A stretch of DNA of 64,000 nucleotides, from the NCBI GenBank assembly GCA_036250225.1, contig JAPZLL010000002.1:620001-684000 (forward strand), in the 5' to 3' direction. This DNA comes from Cercophora sp. LCS_1 (Eukaryota > Ascomycota > Sordariomycetes > Sordariales > Lasiosphaeriaceae). Positions 31,070 through 40,148 of this stretch are shown one piece after another (within the stretch, counting starts at the first letter, position 1; each line of letters begins with the position of its first letter). Below the pieces are notes generated by a model. That model was not told the DNA's origin. It did not search any database and saw only the letters and a list, made by a program, of their open reading frames with translations. Both the position numbers and the translations under genes were made by a program.

Positions 31070-32077
31070 ACAGCACGTCCGTTTCGGCGCGCGTTGGATG
31101 CATTGTTGGGTACCAGCTTTGGGTTACCTCCTGTATCAACTTGGTTCTCTCACATTCTCGAGCTTCTCGTATATAATGTAACCGATACGGGCAAGGTGTG
31201 GGGGCGTGTGTGTACTTGGGGGAGTTTTATGCAAACGGGGAATGGCCTCCCGCTCGAGTGAGCTTGTCAATGTCATGAAGAGGGTCGCGTTTGTCCAGGT
31301 CTCCATGACGCGGACTAGTTTGGGTGTGCCTAGTACGCGGTATGTTTTGTGCATTATGGTCAATGGACAGATGAAATTGGCGTGACTTGATCTTGTGTGC
31401 GAATCGGCTTTGCGTGTCTCTGCATTGGAACAGAACGGGTAGGGAAAATGGCGGTATGGAATGTTGGATATGAGTGAGCGGTGGACTGCATATGAATCAA
31501 TGTCAGATGGACCTGATCTTGAAATGTGAGGTTCAACAAAAGTTGAAACCGTCGGCGCTAAACGGCTAGCTGCAGGGCTATCCGCTGGTGATCATGATGC
31601 GGCTCTGCAGGTCTCGATGCGGAGAGCTGCAGCAGTCACCGCCAACTGACGCAATCGTACTGTCTGAGGTGTTCGCGGGGAAGCACTAAGCATTATCCTG
31701 GTTGGTAGATCGGAACTCGGCTGTCAGATTGTCAGATTCTAGAACAACGAACGGTTTTGGCGTCGGGTCGATGAGCTGGCATGGGGACGAACCCATGTTA
31801 TCAGTCAATCTTCTTATCTTGGAATTGGTACAGAATGTGTGCCTCAACGGGATTAGTTATCTCTTTGCATGGCACCTATCTTCAATACATCAACACCTAG
31901 GTGTTGAGTCCTGACAGGATTCATATCTGCATCGCGCTTCACGTATCTCTTCTCAGCAACCCCCTGGTACCCTTGGAGCTGCCTGCGGAGTGCAGTGAAA
32001 AGCTCACAGACAAAAAAAAGGATAACAATGTGGGTGGACTGGATGACAAAAATCCCTCTGACTGATCGGTGCTCCCG

Positions 32078-32158
32078 CCACGGAAACCAGTCGGTCAGGA
32101 AACACCGGAGAGGGACGCCGGGCAAGGACCCAAGGGAGAACCACGGAAACCAGTCGGT
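32078..32158 (+). repeat. 18-bp direct repeat, copies 63 bp apart
   Basis: The motif ccacggaaaccagtcggt occurs identically at 32078-32095 and 32141-32158. Its origin is unknown. The second copy ends about 30 bp before the tRNA-like hairpins. Confidence 0.85.
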
Positions 32159-32175
32159 AGCTCCCTCGAGAAAGC

Positions 32176-32241
32176 TGAGCCCATTGGGGAATCGAACCCC
32201 GTAGACTTGGTAAACCAAGTCAGCGCTGTTACAACAGTGCT
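32176..32241 (-). pseudogene. tRNA-like relic: T-arm with B-box plus two hairpins
   Basis: On the minus strand, ggttcgattcc inside 32186-32200 is a perfect pol III B-box and forms a four-pair GGGG/CCCC T-arm. Upstream of it lie an 18-nt palindrome (32204-32221) where an anticodon or variable arm would be, and a 20-nt hairpin (32222-32241) resembling a D-arm (AGCacTGTTGtaacAGCGCT). No matching acceptor stem is visible: the 3' side reads ATGGGCT but no AGCCCAT lies at the expected 5' position, and the anticodon loop is not 7 nt. I therefore call a decayed tRNA or tRNA-derived element, not a working gene. Confidence 0.4.
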
Positions 32242-32462
32242 GTACGTTTAGCATCCTCGGCCAGTTGTTGATGATGTGGTCCAAAATTTGCCTTGTATAC
32301 CCCTCCGCGGCAGGAGAGGTCTCGGATGGGAGCTAACTCTTCTCCTCTGACGCTGGTCATTATTATTCAAAGATGAAAGTTCAACGTCAGGTATCATTGC
32401 TACCTCCAAGCAAGGCTTTGGCTCTGGACCTCGTTTTGTCTATACTTTTTTTTCCCACACCG

Positions 32463-32498
32463 TGATATATATATGTATATATATCTATATATACAGAT
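32463..32498. repeat. TA-rich microsatellite
   Basis: A short imperfect run of TA and TATG/TATC units. It lies about 200 bp beyond the 3' end of the PTC7 gene and probably has no coding role. Confidence 0.7.
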
Positions 32499-32689
32499 CG
32501 TCAACCAACGCTCGCATACCCATAGCTTCTGTATCTCTCACCCCCGATCCAATCCAATACGCTTCAATCGCTTACAGCCCTACCCTTCCCAATGAAACGA
32601 CCTCCAACCCTCCAGCCCTGTACAGGGTATGCATTTGTAAACAATAATACCTCCCCTTCACCCAGACCGAACCAGATCAGACCAGACGA

Positions 32690-33934
32690 TTAAAGCTTCG
32701 CTTTGATACCCTCTCCCTCCTCTTGTACCACGACGACAACGGCGCAGATATCATCTTCCTTCCCGCCGAGCCACTTCTCATGGGGATAGTGCTTGTTCAC
32801 TTCCTTTGCAAACGGCCCATTCAGCTTGGCGTTCATACTCGCCGCCTTGGCCGCGCCAACGATTTCCATAGCTAGTAAGCTCTGCAGCGTCACGACTGCC
32901 TTTTTCTCCGCCTCTCCCTCGCTAGGCCAACCACGGGGTTGCGTGAACCTGGACAGTTCCGTTGCCACCTTGACACCCGCCCCGGTGTCCTCCCAGGCGC
33001 CGATCTTGTTCATCGTCCTGCTTACGATCCTCAAAATATCCTGGTTGAACAGATTATCCCACAGGCCATCACTCGCAAAAACAATCACATCACCATGTCG
33101 TAGTCGTAGCCTTGTCACCTCGGCGTCCCGCGGCTGGTCCATCAGCTGCGCGCCTCCAAACGCCGCGGCGCGAAGCAACATGCTCGGCGGCACGACACTC
33201 AGCTGAAACGGCGTGTTGAACGCATGCGTCTGCGGTTCGCTGTACGCATGCACCCCGTTGAGCCTGAGCAGAATGTATCCGCTATCGCCCAGGTTTGCCA
33301 CCTCGAGGTTCCCGCCCTCTGTGAGGAGTCCAACAATAGCTGTCGACCCGCCTGCTTTGATCGATGGGTCGTGGCATACCGCCTCGTATCCTTTTTGCAT
33401 CAGCTGCCGCGCTGTGAGTGCTCTGCTTGTAGATTCGTGCGCTTCCTGCGCCATGTAATCGCAGAATGCGTGCGAAAAGTCGGCTGGGTCGACGCCGCTG
33501 TCCATCCAGCCGCCTACGCCGTCGGCTACGCCCAGGGCGACCTCGGAGGGGTTCGGCCCCAGGCGGGAGACGAAGAAGGCATCCTGACCGGATTCGGGCC
33601 GGGAGGATTTGGAGCGCTTCTTGGGGGGTTGGACGCGGTTATATGGGTTGAAGTGGAAGGTGTGGGTCCATGGATCGTAGGTGCGGCCTTTGGCGATATA
33701 CGAGGCCGACACGTTGTACGTAAACTTGGATGCGTTAGGGGGTGTTGATTGGGGGTCCGAAGAGTAGTTGCGGGCGCCGGAGGGGGCGGTCGGCGTCGGG
33801 GGACATGGCGAGGGGCGGGAGCTGGTGGAGATGCCGCAGCGCTGCGGAGGCGGTCGGTGGCCGGTCATGGGCTTGACAAAGTGTAGTCGCGGGCGACATT
33901 GGTGCCAGAAGAGTCGGCCTGTGCTTGCGGCCAT
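32690..33934 (-). CDS. PTC7: Mitochondrial PP2C-family protein phosphatase (Ptc7 type)
   Basis: Single exon on the minus strand, 414 residues. A Mn/Mg-dependent Ser/Thr phosphatase; yeast Ptc7 acts in mitochondria and controls coenzyme Q biosynthesis. Seen: an Arg/Ser/Pro-rich N-terminus without acidic residues over the first 50 or so (probable presequence), then GQDAFF (116-121), the metal-binding ADGVGGW (137-143), KAGGSTAIVGLL, NLGDSGYILLR, VIFASDGLWDNL and the C-terminal KEDDICAVVVVV metal-ligand block. The compact PP2C fold with these motifs and no regulatory extension is typical of Ptc7 and human PPTC7. It is divergent from SDH2, another mitochondrial gene, across a 691-bp shared upstream region. 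Confidence 0.93.
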   Translation of the reverse strand: MAASTGRLFWHQCRPRLHFVKPMTGHRPPPQRCGISTSSRPSPCPPTPTAPSGARNYSSDPQSTPPNASKFTYNVSASYIAKGRTYDPWTHTFHFNPYNRVQPPKKRSKSSRPESGQDAFFVSRLGPNPSEVALGVADGVGGWMDSGVDPADFSHAFCDYMAQEAHESTSRALTARQLMQKGYEAVCHDPSIKAGGSTAIVGLLTEGGNLEVANLGDSGYILLRLNGVHAYSEPQTHAFNTPFQLSVVPPSMLLRAAAFGGAQLMDQPRDAEVTRLRLRHGDVIVFASDGLWDNLFNQDILRIVSRTMNKIGAWEDTGAGVKVATELSRFTQPRGWPSEGEAEKKAVVTLQSLLAMEIVGAAKAASMNAKLNGPFAKEVNKHYPHEKWLGGKEDDICAVVVVVQEEGEGIKAKL

Positions 33935-34625
33935 TTCTAGCTTTCTATCGTCCGGTCCTCGCTTCGCGCCGCGTAGGGAGGAAAGGCGAGTTCACCGTCG
34001 GAAGAAGCTCGGCGACCAAGGTTGCGGAGGCCCCGCTGGGCCCGCAGATGAAGGTTTTTAAGTCGCGGGGGTGGCTACAGCAATCATTTCTGGGACGAAC
34101 GCTTCGGATGCTCTCGGTGAGGATATATTGACTGGAGGCTGGTCTGCGCCGCGTCTGGCCGCTGCTGTCGGGTTTGGACAAGCACCAAAAATTTGGAGAC
34201 AATAGCTCAACCAACACATTGCATCATGGCTTGCCAATTCGCCAGCTGCCGCGACCTGCGTGCCACCTGGGACACAGTGGGGGCTACCAGTCCCCAGACT
34301 CGGGCGCGGACGGAGGGTTCTGATTCGCTGGCTGAGGAATTGGTATTTGCCGACACATGATTGGGCGAACTCTGCCGAGGTGTTCCGGGAAGCCGAGTTC
34401 GAGTGTGAAGATCGAGCCCACTTTAACTTGTTCGACGCCACGAAACATCATCCACCACAACGTCCTCGTCGTCCCGAGGATCCCTTCTGTTCTCGCTTCA
34501 GTCCGCCGACCGAGAACAGCCAGGCTCGTCTGTAATCGCAGTGCGACTTCGTCCCCGCGCGACCCGAGCGACGCCGTTCAATTGCTCCCTCCATTTCCTT
34601 CATCCTTCTCCCTTTCGCCGCAATC
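33935..34625. other. Shared divergent promoter of PTC7 and SDH2
   Basis: Both flanking genes encode mitochondrial proteins and are transcribed away from this region. It could serve as a bidirectional promoter. I see no specific factor site. Confidence 0.5.
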
Positions 34626-35582
34626 ATGGCAGCTCTCCGCTCTACCTCCAGCCGAGTCCTCAGCTCGATGAGACCTTCTCTCCGCCTCGCGACCGCCGCT
34701 CCCGTCCGTGGCATGGCCCAGCTTGCCGACGGCGCCCAGCAGAGCCATGCGGCGTCCGACAGCACCTCCAAGCTCAAGACCTTCCAGATCTACCGCTGGA
34801 ACCCCGACAAGCCGACCGAGAAGCCGCGCATGCAAGCCTATACCCTCGACCTCAACAAGACGGGACCCATGGTTCTGGACGCCCTTATCCGCATCAAGAA
34901 TGAGCTCGACCCAACCCTGACCTTCCGTCGCAGCTGCAGAGAGGGTATCTGCGGCAGCTGCGCCATGAACATCAACGGCACCAACACCCTCGCCTGCCTT
35001 TGTAAGTCGGCTTCCCCGGGGCTACGAAACCACATGTCGTTGACACAGTTCCCCAGGCCGTATCCCCGCCGAGGACAACGCTGAGATGAAGATCTATCCT
35101 CTCCCGCACACCTACGTCGTCAAGGATCTCGTGCCAGATCTCACCCAGTTCTACAAGCAGTACAAATCGATCAAGCCCTACCTCCAGAGGGACACCCCCT
35201 CCCCTGACGTAAGCCGCCACCAGCTTGTCCCAGATAGACTTTCACCCTAACAACCCCCTAGGGCAAGGAGTACAGGCAATCCAAGGCGGACAGAAAAAAG
35301 CTCGACGGCCTGTACGAGTGCATTCTGTGCGCGTGCTGCTCGACCTCGTGCCCGTCGTACTGGTGGAACTCGGAGGAGTACCTCGGCCCCGCCATCCTGC
35401 TCCAGTCGTACCGGTGGCTGGTTGACTCGCGCGACGAGCGCAAGGCCGAGCGCAAGGACGCCCTCAACAACTCGATGAGCTTGTACCGCTGCCACACCAT
35501 TCTCAACTGCACGCGGACATGCCCCAAGGGTCTCAACCCCGGTCTCGCGATTGCCGAGATCAAGAAGGAGATGGCTTTCTAA
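34626..35582 (+). CDS. SDH2: Succinate dehydrogenase iron-sulfur subunit, mitochondrial
   Basis: Three exons, 34626-35001, 35057-35208 and 35262-35582, encode 282 residues. The subunit passes electrons from the flavoprotein Sdh1 to ubiquinone in complex II. Seen: an Arg/Ser-rich presequence (about 1-30), the ferredoxin domain with the 2Fe-2S cysteines in CREGICGSCAMNINGTNTLAC plus the Cys rebuilt across intron 1, the 4Fe-4S set CILCACCSTSCPSYWW, and the 3Fe-4S/4Fe-4S Cys set CHTILNCTRTCPKGLNP near the end. The IleLeuLeuGlnSerTyrArgTrp quinone-site region is present. The protein ends IKKEMAF. An LYR-type region for co-chaperone binding (SYRW) fits a client of SDHAF3 in this same window. Identity is certain. 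Confidence 0.98.
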
Positions 35583-36294
35583 GGGGACCACTCTTAATGG
35601 GAGGACGGTTTGGGTGGCCGGGCGTGCTGTATTTTGAACAGGGATGATAGAAGGGAGAGGCCAAAAACCACTTGGCTTATAGTGTGCTTTTTGGAAGGCT
35701 AGGGGGGCCTCCCGTGGTGTGGTGGGCTTTTGATAAATGTGTAAACTTTGGTACCCTCTGGTCGTCACGCATGGTTGGAGTTTACTTTGTCAGAATAAGA
35801 GCAACAGGACATGGGTACAAATGCTTTTTGCTGGTTCCAAAAATTTGCGTGCGTTGGTTGAGCTCTCAGATTGAAACTGCCCTCTGTTTTGTATCGCGGT
35901 AGCACAGTGGTTGGGGTAACAATGTATGACAAGGTTATGATATGAATCAGGTTGAGATATCATCCTAGTTCCATAACCAGCTGATAAGTGATCCGTTACC
36001 GTATTAGTTGGGCGTAAAAAGCGAATGATGGAGATACGTGGGTTCAAAATGATTACCTCTCAAGACAATCCGGTCACTCTTATCCCTCAATGAATAGATA
36101 CATACATACACATAACGTAAGAATCAACATGCGGCCCGGCCGCTGTCACCACTCAGAGACCTACAGCTCACCCCCTATCTCATACATGATCCCGTGCGAC
36201 CTGGCCTAATTGTTTTGTATACATGACTTCAGACAACCACCACATTGACCGGACGTTTTGGGAAAAAGGTAAAGTAGTTCAAAAACTAAATCAC
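35583..36294. other. Convergent 3' region between SDH2 and the Erd2-family gene
   Basis: An AT-richer span (35850-36290) with no gene or repeat that I can support. Confidence 0.5.
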
Positions 36295-37481
36295 TCAATC
36301 ATCATCCCACTCGTCCCCATTCCTAATCCCACTTGGCTCACCCCTCGAGTCCGTGTGCTTCTTCGCCGCTGGAGGCGGAGCATCATCATCATCTTCGTCT
36401 AGGGCCCTCGCCAGCTCATCGGGGTCGTGCATCTTCGCATCTGGATCAACCGCATCCGTGACTCCTTCGTCTTGAAACGACTGTTCTGCTTCCAAGGTGC
36501 CTTCGTCTGCGCTGACCGAGATTCCGCGAGATCCCCATTTCGCCCGCGATGCGCCGCCGCGTCCACCACCGTTGGCGTTACCCCGCTGTTGGTGGTCGTT
36601 GTAGATCGGCTGGGCCTCTTCGTCTTCGGGTGCCTGGGTGAACTGCTTGTGGCCAAAGATGCGACTGAGCAGCCAGCCCCGACGAAGGTCATCGGCATCC
36701 ACGACGCCGCCGTTGCGAAGCTTGACGCGCTGGCGTGTCCAGTATACCCAAGCGAAGTCGACGTACAGGGCCGTCTGGATGATGCCGAAGATAACAGAGA
36801 TGGTGTTGGGTGGCTTATCATTTGTGTCGGCGAGACGAAGGAACCAGTTGAGGAGGTAGAGGCCGCGGTACGAGCCCAGGAAGACGATGTAGAAGGAGGT
36901 AATAACGGTCGGGACCGTGGTCTGGCGGAGGAGGAGCAATTGCGGGAGTACGCAGACGGACTCGAGGACCTGCGAAAAGACCCAGAGGTACTCTGTGAAG
37001 GACCAGTGGTCGGAGAAGATCATCATGACGAAGGGCGAAAGGAGGAGGCAGCCGCTGAGAACGACGGCGCCCAGTTTCCAGGCGATTTCCTTCTCGCGGG
37101 TCCGGGGGTACACGAAGCGCATGATACCGATGGTATAGAAAGAGGACAGGAGGTAGAAGACCTTGAAGAAGTAGTTCCAAGCGTAGGATTCTGAGAAGAG
37201 ATCGGTATAGCGGGTGATGAATACGGCGGCGTAGAAGACCTGGGTGATCAGGGAGACACCTACGATTCCGTGTTAGTCAGGACGGCGAGACTTCATCATG
37301 GAGGAGATGTTGCAACTGACCCTCGGAACTCCTATTCCGGTGAATCGAGAATATGAGGATACATTTCGCCGTTATGTGGGAAAGGTCGGCTGCGACTCGA
37401 AAGACCTGTGTTTCCATCGTCAGCTCGCTGCTCCTTCTAGCCCCTGGCGAACACGAAAATGCATACGTTCCACGCCCCCAT
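36295..37481 (-). CDS. ER lumen protein retaining receptor family (Erd2/KDEL receptor) with long acidic C-tail
   Basis: Three exons on the minus strand: 37481-37467 (only 15 nt, MGAWN), 37405-37321 and 37259-36295, giving 354 residues. Seen: VFRVAADLSHITAKCILIFS and IHRNRSSEGVSLITQVFYAA, then several membrane segments, and a family block containing RYTDLF and SFYTIGIMRF. Erd2 proteins retrieve HDEL/KDEL-bearing ER proteins from the Golgi. Classical Erd2 is about 215 residues; here roughly 130 extra residues form a hydrophilic C-tail with Gly/Arg-rich, then Asp/Glu-rich segments ending DEWDDD. It may be a paralogue of the canonical receptor or a lineage form with a long cytosolic tail. The tiny first exon is required for an ATG in good context (acaaaATGG). 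Confidence 0.88.
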
Positions 37482-38529
37482 TTTGTGCGATTATGCTGGC
37501 GCTGGCGCCAGTTGTTTGGAGGGATACGATGTAGTGCCGAAGAACGACGGGAGGGTTCAAGTTTATCGCATTGCGTGATGACGTTTGTTGGGGTTGGCTC
37601 GAGCCTGTCAGTGCGCCGAGGTATGCGCTGTCGACAAAGCTTGTAGAACTGTCGTCGTGAGAGTGATGAAGGAGTCGGTTACAGTGTACGGTATAGTTGT
37701 CGTGCAATTGCTGGGCGCCCTGCTCTGAAAGACTGAGAGGCAAATCTGAAGCTTGCGCGTCGACAATGAGCGAGGTGTTGTCACTGGCCGGAGCCAAGTC
37801 CCCATTACAGTCCCGCGGGACGCCACCCGGATCAGCCGCACCTGGTCTCGGCTGGGAGGACCATCAAGAGGGTTAGGGTTGTCCGATTCGCTCATTTGAC
37901 CCAATGTGAAATTCAAAGAAAACATATCAGATAGCTGATCATTGGGGGTTCTTATCGAATTTCATTCAGGTGGGATTACCGCTATCCTGGTTCACGATAG
38001 CGCGCCGCCGGGTCCTGTCTTGGCTCCAAAGATACATAGATTGCCTGAACACCAACTACGGATTGGGACTGGGAGACGGTGGGAAACCTTATCCTAGCCC
38101 GTCCTACGCTCAAGTAGTAATTACTATGAATAGTTTTGCTTAAATATACCATGAATTCTAGAGAGCAACATTTGTTGACCCCATGACCCGACAGCCGGCG
38201 TCTTGACTTTACCTGGTGTCGTCACTAAGGTACCCCTAGCGGTAGGTCCTTACGCGTCATCGGATGACCCGGAAACCATTGCGTAGATTATAAGCCTTGA
38301 TAGAAACCGATGTCCAAGGGAAACCCCTGTTTTGTCGCACCTTGATGTGCCCCTGATTTCTGATGAGTTGCACCTCTTTACCTAATGACTGCCTCAGTTG
38401 CAACTTCCTCGTGACTTATTAGCTACGATCTATGTCGTTCCAAACCTCTCAAACAAGCTCTCCTTCTAAACCACTGACTGTATTCCAAATAACCTAGATA
38501 TTGGTCTTGAATTACGTCATCTTGAGAGA
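37482..38529. other. Divergent region between Erd2-family gene and LicD-type gene
   Basis: No gene is supported; the frames at 37420-37797 and 37608-37925 (minus) are domain-free. Base composition becomes AT-rich from about 38100 to 38520, contrasting with most of the window. Confidence 0.45.
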
Positions 38530-39636
38530 ATGATTGTTCGCAGGCTGATAATACCTCTGCTATTCTCTTCCACCTGCACTGCGGCATTAACACCAAGGAG
38601 AGAACATGAGGATCTCTTGAGCCAACAGGCTGCCATCACTGGTGATCCTGTAGAGGGCAAAGAACTCAAATACTTTCGTATGTAGGCCCTGAACCATGAA
38701 ATGAGAGAATGACTCACTGAAAGTGTTGTAGATGACTCGGGGTGAGGGGTGAAAATCGCATCTCTGTGGCATTCCGCTGACCAGCTATACCTAGAATCGG
38801 TCAAGGTTATGACGCCCGGTATGATTGATCCCTGGAAGAGAGATATGGAACTGATCGTTTAATAGTTTCGCCAAGCAGCGCCTCGATCACGAAGAAGAAA
38901 CCAAGGCACGAAAGAAGCTCGTCCAAGCCTTTTTGGGAACATCTCGTTCCCTGAGACTAGACGCATGGCTTATGCACAGCGGGCTACTCGGATGGTGGTG
39001 GAATCAACAAGTCCGTCCCACACCCTCCAAGTTTCCGGTTGATGACAGCAACTGACAGTCTAGACCCTACCATGGTGTGGTGCCACCACAGACTTCCATG
39101 TGTTCGAGATTGACATGCATTTTCTGGCAATGTATCACAACATGACAGTCTTCCAGTCACGGCAGGATACGCAGTACTTGCTCGATATCAACCCAGCGTA
39201 CCATAACCGCGAGCAAACCGACAAGGTGAATGCTGTTGATGCAAGATGGATTGACACGCAGACAGGCCTGTATGTCAATATCTTTGCGGCTCGATATAAT
39301 CTCACTCATCCCGACGGAGAGGGTGTGCTGAGTTGGAAGGATGGGTATGAGGTCAAGGTATGTTTGTCATTCTGAAGGGCTGGTCGGGGACTAAAAAACC
39401 AGGATACTTATATCCTGCCACTGCGGAACACTTGGTTCGAGGATGCGCCAGTTAAGATACCGTATAGGTACCGCCAGCTTTTGGTGGCCGAAGTCGGGGA
39501 GGATGCTTTGACGCGGACAGAGTACGATGAGTGAGTATCTTATGACCCCTCCTTTGCATAGGCATATCGGGGAACGTTCCGCTAAGAATCTAGTTACCGG
39601 TTCGACGCTGAGGAAATGATGTGGATCGAAAAATAG
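38530..39636 (+). CDS. LicD/Mnn4-type phosphotransferase-like protein, seven exons
   Basis: I reconstruct seven exons: 38530-38677, 38732-38741 (10 nt), 38795-38818 (24 nt), 38866-39010, 39064-39357, 39403-39530 and 39594-39636, summing to 263 residues. Seen: a signal peptide (MIVRRLIIPLLFSSTCTAA), GKELKYFHDSGIGQGYDARF rebuilt from four exons, AWLMHSGLLGWWWNQQ, MHFLAMYHNMTV, DARWIDTQTGLYVNIF, LSWKDGYEVKDTYILPLR and the ending DDYRFDAEEMMWIEK. These match the fungal LicD/Mnn4 family linked to mannosylphosphate addition in the Golgi. The family normally follows WWWN with a P-W-D-x-D type metal site; here residues 112-119 read PWCGATTD, so the DxD acidic pair is altered. Either the splice model is slightly off, the enzyme has diverged, or the gene is decaying. 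The correct overall frame argues against gross decay. Confidence 0.78.
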
Positions 39637-40148
39637 CTGGACCTTGTGTTGCTCTATGTTGCAAGACGTAAATTTGAAGTTTGAGATGTAGTGGCGATGA
39701 TTTTCACTGGGTGTATGCTGCTGGTGTCAATATACTCAATATTTCCAATCTCAACTTCCATCTTCGGTTGCCCGACTGCATGGCGATTGGTGACGTTCGT
39801 GCTTGACAGGCTTTTGAAGCAAATGTTTGACTTTCTTTCAAAGAGCGTTCAAATCAAGCAGGGGATATCGGCATTGCGACGACTTCCTCTTGCGCCATGT
39901 TAAATATGGTTGTCAGGTGTAAACTCCTTCGTGCAGGGTTGTGCAGGGTTGAAGACCGTTGAGATGCCAAGTCGATGACGGCAACGCGGGTCCATGGCTG
40001 CGGGGAGCCAAGCCGACAGGGGTTGACAACCCCTGCAATGAGTCGCGTCTCCCGAGGCGCGTCCAGGATTTGTTCATGACTTCAACACCCCACCAAACCC
40101 CCCATCTCAACACCGCAAGCAGCTCCGGGAGCTGCGCGGCAGTATATT
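39637..40148. other. Intergenic upstream of the CENP-U-like gene
   Basis: No gene is seen. A tandem gtgcagggtt doublet lies near 39930-39950; otherwise unremarkable. Confidence 0.4.

Larger units (their letters stand above)
31070..32689. other. Gene-poor stretch with tRNA-like relic, direct repeat and AT microsatellite
   Basis: No protein gene is supported (the 31853-32284 minus frame overlaps the hairpins and has no domain). The span contains an 18-bp direct repeat, three consecutive hairpins including a tRNA T-arm, and a TA-rich microsatellite just before the PTC7 3' end. Confidence 0.5.

Noticed and set aside
32176..32241. Functional tRNA gene
   Set aside because: No pairing acceptor stem, anticodon loop of wrong size and too-short variable region, so only a relic is reported.
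31853..32284. 143-codon minus-strand open frame
   Set aside because: Runs through the palindromic tRNA-like hairpins and direct repeats; no protein family resemblance.
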